A stretch of 64,000 nt of DNA from Hyphomicrobiales bacterium (GTDB taxonomy: Bacteria; Pseudomonadota; Alphaproteobacteria; Rhizobiales; Rhizobiaceae): NCBI GenBank assembly GCA_900473745.1, contig UCMW01000017.1, positions 75,513 to 139,512 on the forward strand. The letters run 5' to 3'. The translations under genes and the position numbers were made by a program. This document shows positions 60,560 to 64,000 of this stretch, piece by piece. Position 1 is the stretch's first letter; every line of letters starts with the position of its first letter. The notes under the pieces are model-generated. The model searched no databases. It had not been told where the DNA came from and saw nothing but the letters and a program-made list of their open reading frames with translations.

Positions 60560-62725
60560 ATGAAAAGCCGCAATCACGCCCTGCTGCTGGCCCTGCTGTG
60601 TGGTGGACCGTCGACACCAGCCTTTGGCCAATCCGCCGAGAGGGCAGCCGCTGAAGTCTTCGTCGAATTCTCCGGCGGTGCGATCGACCGCGATATGGCC
60701 ACCGTGGTCGAGGCTTTTTCTGCGGAAAGCCGCATCCTTCCGACGCGCACATACACCCCGCAAGAGACGACAGGCCTTTGTGCCATCCTCGCCAGCGAGC
60801 TCAGTCTTGCGCCGGAATTCTGCACGACAGACATCATCGCCGCCGTTCGCAGTCTGAACCAAAAGAACGGTGCTGAGATCAATCCTGATGCAATCAGTCC
60901 CAGGCAGGGAGTCGTGCTTCCCGACATAAAGGTGACGGTGACCGAGGCGAACCGCATATTTGACCTGGACCAGGCCGAGCAGGCACAGCGTCTCGAACAG
61001 CTGGAAAGCAATCCGAGCTGGCGCAACGTCATTACGCGCAAGGAAACGGATCTCCTGTCTCGCCAGGATAAGAGCGATCCGACACTCCCGCAGCTCGACC
61101 AGCTCACCTTCAAGAAAACCGCCTGGCAGTTTCAAGTCTCGGACCCCTCTGACCTGGCCGAGGCCGAATTCCTGTCGCGGGAACTCGGGAACCTCAACCT
61201 GTCGATCGACGTCGAGCGGCGCGGTGGTTTTGACAAGGCCGCACATTCTCTGTCCGTCTATTCCGCCAATGATCACTACAAGCGCTGGTGCATCGAAAAG
61301 ACCGTGGTGGATGCCGAGGGCGCTTATGCCGACCTCGCCGGCTCGCTCTATGAAACGAAGGATGTGGTGTCTTGCGAAGGTGAGATCCCGGTCCAACCGG
61401 AAGTGGTCATCATGGATCAGGCGATCTTTGCCCATCCTGACCTGGCCCACGCCCTTCCCGTGTCCTCGCGTGTTGAGCCGGCGCAAACCGACCACCTCTG
61501 CAAGAGCGCGCCCTTCGACCGGACCCGCGATCATGGCACGCTTCTTTCCACCATCGTCGCGGCCAATGCCAATGGCTATGGCTTTCGCGGGATGGAGCCG
61601 AATGCGCGCATCAAGTCCTTCGTCTGGGACCGGAAATCTGTCACGAACACCGATCTGAAGCTCTTCATCCGTGACGCTCTGACGCCGGCCCAACCGCAGG
61701 TTTATCTGTTTGCCAGCGAATTTGCGCCTTACACGCCTCATCCCGACCAGAATGCGAGCGAATTCGAGATCCGCAACGCCAAGCAGATATGGCGCCGCAC
61801 CGCAGACGGAAACTGGACCGATCAGTTGGCGAATGAAGGCGTTCGCCTGAAAGGTGGCCTGGAGCAGGAAGTCTTGCAAAGCCCCATGCTGCTCGTCGCC
61901 TCTGCCGGTCAGGCTGGAGAGGGCGATGAGGGACGCGAGATTACCTGGGAAACGCCGATGGCACCTCAAAATCTCGGCGACCACGACAAGCTGCTCGTGG
62001 TTGGCGCCTGCACGGATTGCAACAGGGAAACGGCTGCCCTGTGGCAGCAATCGAACCGCAGCAATGAAGCAAAACGATTTGTGTCCGTCATGGCACCAGG
62101 TGGCGGTGAAATTCCGACCTACCTTGCCAACCAGCATGTCGGGGAAACGACTGGCGGCACCTCGGCATCGGCAGCCTTTGTGGCCGGCCTCGCCGCTCGC
62201 ATGGCGAGTTGTTATCCGAACAGTTTCAGCGCCCGGCCCGGTCGGCTGAAGGAGCGGATCGTGCTTGCCTCGCGCCCTGTGGCGGACCCGATTGCGATCT
62301 CGCATCTGGCAGGCGGAGTGGCCGACCCCGAGGTTTCGATGCTCGACCCGCGCCGCTCCTGGCTTAAACTCAAGGACACACCGGTAAGGCCGGTCGATGT
62401 CGTCAAATGGTGCAGCGAGAGGCTGAAATTCGCCGAGGACGAGAACGACCCGCGCGACAGCCTCAATCTCCTCTCGACCCGCCGGCTCACGAATATCGAT
62501 GAGATTGGCGTAGTGCAGCAGAGCGTCCTGCAAAATGTCGGCAGATCCGTCGTGCGGCGCGAACCGCCGGGTAAGGCTGCAATGCCGGAGGATCCTGTGG
62601 CAAGCGTGCGCTATGCGGCAGACGGCCCGGAATGCGCCGTGTCGATCAAGCGGATGACGGACCTGTTCTTGGCCGACGAGATCAAAACCACGGGAGAGTG
62701 CAATGCCCTGCCGCTCTGCGAGTAA
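60560..62725 (+). CDS. secreted divergent S8-family subtilase
   Basis: A 721-residue protein with a signal peptide (cleaved near FGQSA). The subtilase fold is placed late: Asp286 (VVIMDQ), His325 (TRDHGT) and Ser535 (GGTSASAAF). About 250 residues precede the catalytic Asp. The oxyanion Asn is replaced by Gln451 (VASAGQAG), and the Ser motif lacks the usual Pro. Several cysteine pairs suggest disulfides and extracytoplasmic location. It follows the haem gene by 51 bases and overlaps the next gene by 23 bases. Confidence 0.85.
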   Translation: MKSRNHALLLALLCGGPSTPAFGQSAERAAAEVFVEFSGGAIDRDMATVVEAFSAESRILPTRTYTPQETTGLCAILASELSLAPEFCTTDIIAAVRSLNQKNGAEINPDAISPRQGVVLPDIKVTVTEANRIFDLDQAEQAQRLEQLESNPSWRNVITRKETDLLSRQDKSDPTLPQLDQLTFKKTAWQFQVSDPSDLAEAEFLSRELGNLNLSIDVERRGGFDKAAHSLSVYSANDHYKRWCIEKTVVDAEGAYADLAGSLYETKDVVSCEGEIPVQPEVVIMDQAIFAHPDLAHALPVSSRVEPAQTDHLCKSAPFDRTRDHGTLLSTIVAANANGYGFRGMEPNARIKSFVWDRKSVTNTDLKLFIRDALTPAQPQVYLFASEFAPYTPHPDQNASEFEIRNAKQIWRRTADGNWTDQLANEGVRLKGGLEQEVLQSPMLLVASAGQAGEGDEGREITWETPMAPQNLGDHDKLLVVGACTDCNRETAALWQQSNRSNEAKRFVSVMAPGGGEIPTYLANQHVGETTGGTSASAAFVAGLAARMASCYPNSFSARPGRLKERIVLASRPVADPIAISHLAGGVADPEVSMLDPRRSWLKLKDTPVRPVDVVKWCSERLKFAEDENDPRDSLNLLSTRRLTNIDEIGVVQQSVLQNVGRSVVRREPPGKAAMPEDPVASVRYAADGPECAVSIKRMTDLFLADEIKTTGECNALPLCE

Positions 62726-63932
62726 GGCCGCGATCACCTGTTTCCTGGCGACCGGGTCGTGGCTCTTGGCTACTTCGCCCGTATCGGCTCAAGAGGAAGC
62801 TTTGGTCACCGAATTCGGAACACCCTTCAAGCCTCTTGATGCAGTCTTGAGCAAGGCAAGACCCCGCATCGAGATCGATGGGCGCGTCCCAGGCGAAGAC
62901 CCGCGCTACTACCGCCTTCGCATCAGGGTCGAAAATCCAGAAAGCGAGGAATGGGCAATTGTGGTGCGTTCGCCTGTCGGCCAGATCCTGACGGCTTTCG
63001 ATCAAACCGAACAGGCGTGCGAAAGCGAAGCCGGATGCTGGACTCGGCGCCTCACCTCCGGACTTCCGGTCGTACAATTCTCAACTCCGTCGATAAAAGT
63101 CCGCGCCGAGGTTCTGGACGGGCTCTACATGCCCTCCAAGCCCGAGAAGACCTTTTATTCGCCGATGCAAGGCAGCCGCGATGAGCTGATGACTGGCCTC
63201 AGCTTCACCAATCGCGAGGAGAAGGTCGTGATGCAATCCCTGGCAGACAATCTGGGAATGCTGGTCGGATCAGGTCCAAAACTCAATGGCGAGCCAACCA
63301 ACTGGTGCTGCAGCGGCGTCAGACTGACCTCGGACCTCTTCATGACGAACTGGCATTGCGGCGCAGCCCCCAGGATGCCGGACGACGCCCATTGGCAACC
63401 TGACATATGCCATTCCGGCATCATCGACATGTCGTGGGATGGCGACGACGAAAGCCGGGAATATTCCTGCCGAAACGTCGAGTTCAAGGACAAGGCACTG
63501 GATGTGGCGATCTTGAGGTTGTCGCCGATCGCAGACGGCCCTGCCCTGACTCGCCCGCTCACACAACCTTCTCTGTCCACAAGACCCGTTGCCAATGGAG
63601 ATCGACTTTTTGTTCTGCATCACCCTGCCTGCGCGCCGAAGTCTGTAACGCGCGGCTGTTCGGCCCTGAAAGGCGGCCTGGCGACATGGACAGTCTCGGC
63701 CGGAGGAGACACTGCAACCGAATTCAGCCATAATTGCACCACCGAGAACGGCAGTTCCGGAGGGCCAGTCTTTTCCGCCGACGCGCGCCTTGTGGGTCTG
63801 CATCATCTGGGTGTGAGCCCGATGCGCCTTGAACCCGGAAATTTCGCCGTCGACATGAGTTCGATCCTCGGGAAGATCGGACACGACGACAATGCACTGC
63901 TTGAGGAGATTACCGCTGGCGTCCAGCCCTAA
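62703..63932 (+). CDS. secreted trypsin-like (S1-type) serine protease
   Basis: A 409-residue protein with a signal peptide cleaved near PVSAQ. A non-catalytic N-terminal part (about 30-170, beta-rich) precedes a chymotrypsin-type domain with His218 (MTNWHC), Asp267 (ALDVAIL) and Ser352 (NGSSGGPV). Many cysteines are present. It overlaps the subtilase gene by 23 bases, so the two proteases are translated together. Confidence 0.87.
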   Translation: MPCRSASKAAITCFLATGSWLLATSPVSAQEEALVTEFGTPFKPLDAVLSKARPRIEIDGRVPGEDPRYYRLRIRVENPESEEWAIVVRSPVGQILTAFDQTEQACESEAGCWTRRLTSGLPVVQFSTPSIKVRAEVLDGLYMPSKPEKTFYSPMQGSRDELMTGLSFTNREEKVVMQSLADNLGMLVGSGPKLNGEPTNWCCSGVRLTSDLFMTNWHCGAAPRMPDDAHWQPDICHSGIIDMSWDGDDESREYSCRNVEFKDKALDVAILRLSPIADGPALTRPLTQPSLSTRPVANGDRLFVLHHPACAPKSVTRGCSALKGGLATWTVSAGGDTATEFSHNCTTENGSSGGPVFSADARLVGLHHLGVSPMRLEPGNFAVDMSSILGKIGHDDNALLEEITAGVQP

Positions 63933-64000
63933 AGGGGATTGGAATATTCCGCGCGCAACATTGCCATTCTGGATGACTTGGGATTGAGAACCCGGCTCGC
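63933..64000 (+). other. window edge, possible start of a further gene
   Basis: After the trypsin-like protease stop (63930-63932) the same frame stays open to the window end, from a TTG at 63939 (EYSARNIAILDDLGLRTRL). The ribosome site overlaps the TTG. It may be the start of another gene or meaningless open frame. Confidence 0.2.

Noticed and set aside
60542-62737. A 731-codon open frame on the minus strand opposite the secreted subtilase
   Set aside because: High GC content with strong third-position bias keeps the antisense frame open. The plus strand has a signal peptide and all three catalytic motifs, and the antisense product has no recognisable domain.
1-64000. tRNA, rRNA, CRISPR arrays or complete insertion sequences
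   Set aside because: I looked for cloverleaf-like segments, regularly spaced repeats and transposase motifs and found none that could be supported by eye.

Overview
The window is high-GC, densely packed bacterial chromosome or megaplasmid DNA. Its many carbohydrate ABC importers, a TRAP importer, LacI and GntR regulators and the ynjB/TVP38/CDP-alcohol cluster suggest an alphaproteobacterium of the Rhizobiales (Rhizobium, Agrobacterium, Ensifer or Shinella type). That placement is inference from gene content and style. No rRNA, tRNA, CRISPR array or intact transposase was seen.

Layout. 1-4327: a ynj-like cluster with a partial YnjB binding protein, a zinc-finger anti-sigma-like protein, a TVP38 membrane protein, an ECF-type sigma factor, a CDP-alcohol phosphatidyltransferase and a mercuric-reductase-like flavoenzyme. 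4834-15910: a sugar or polyol locus with an RbsABC-type importer with two permeases, DhaK, DhaL and an FGGY kinase on the minus strand. Divergent from it are a LacI regulator, an Asp/Glu-racemase-family protein and an aldo/keto reductase. 15911-20842: a LacI remnant, then a FadR-type regulator, a TRAP importer and an RpiB-type isomerase. 20843-23955: an accessory patch with a frameshifted AbiEi-like antitoxin, a frameshifted unknown gene, a HigBA toxin-antitoxin pair and a helix-turn-helix protein. 23956-27216: YceI, a Wzz/GumC-type polysaccharide co-polymerase and a GH5 cellulase remnant.

27217-36647: an AfuABC-type importer with two tandem binding proteins and an inositol-monophosphatase-family phosphatase, divergent from a two-component system. 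Together these look like phosphorylated-sugar uptake and use. 36712-46122: a second sugar or nucleoside-like catabolic locus holding LacI, an Rbs-type importer, a phosphotriesterase-family hydrolase, a glutamine-amidotransferase-like protein, a PfkB kinase, a BtpA-family protein, TenA and an M20 amidase. Its substrate is not known.

46123-55029: an AmiC/AmiR (ANTAR) pair heads an operon with an alpha/beta hydrolase of the iminopeptidase/amino-acid-amidase type and a complete dipeptide ABC importer. A strong intrinsic terminator lies about 100 bases before amiC, with no gene upstream on that strand, so it looks like the attenuator that AmiR would override. 55247-63932: a proteolysis and haem region with an I9-inhibitor-like small protein, an intracellular-type subtilase, a LuxR-type regulator, a RoxA-like di-haem cytochrome, a secreted divergent subtilase and a secreted trypsin-like protease. 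The window ends just after it.

The strongest leads are the AmiC/AmiR attenuation leader, the RoxA-like/subtilase/trypsin-like gene set, the BtpA/PfkB/phosphotriesterase/TenA catabolic locus, and the two-component-linked AfuABC locus.
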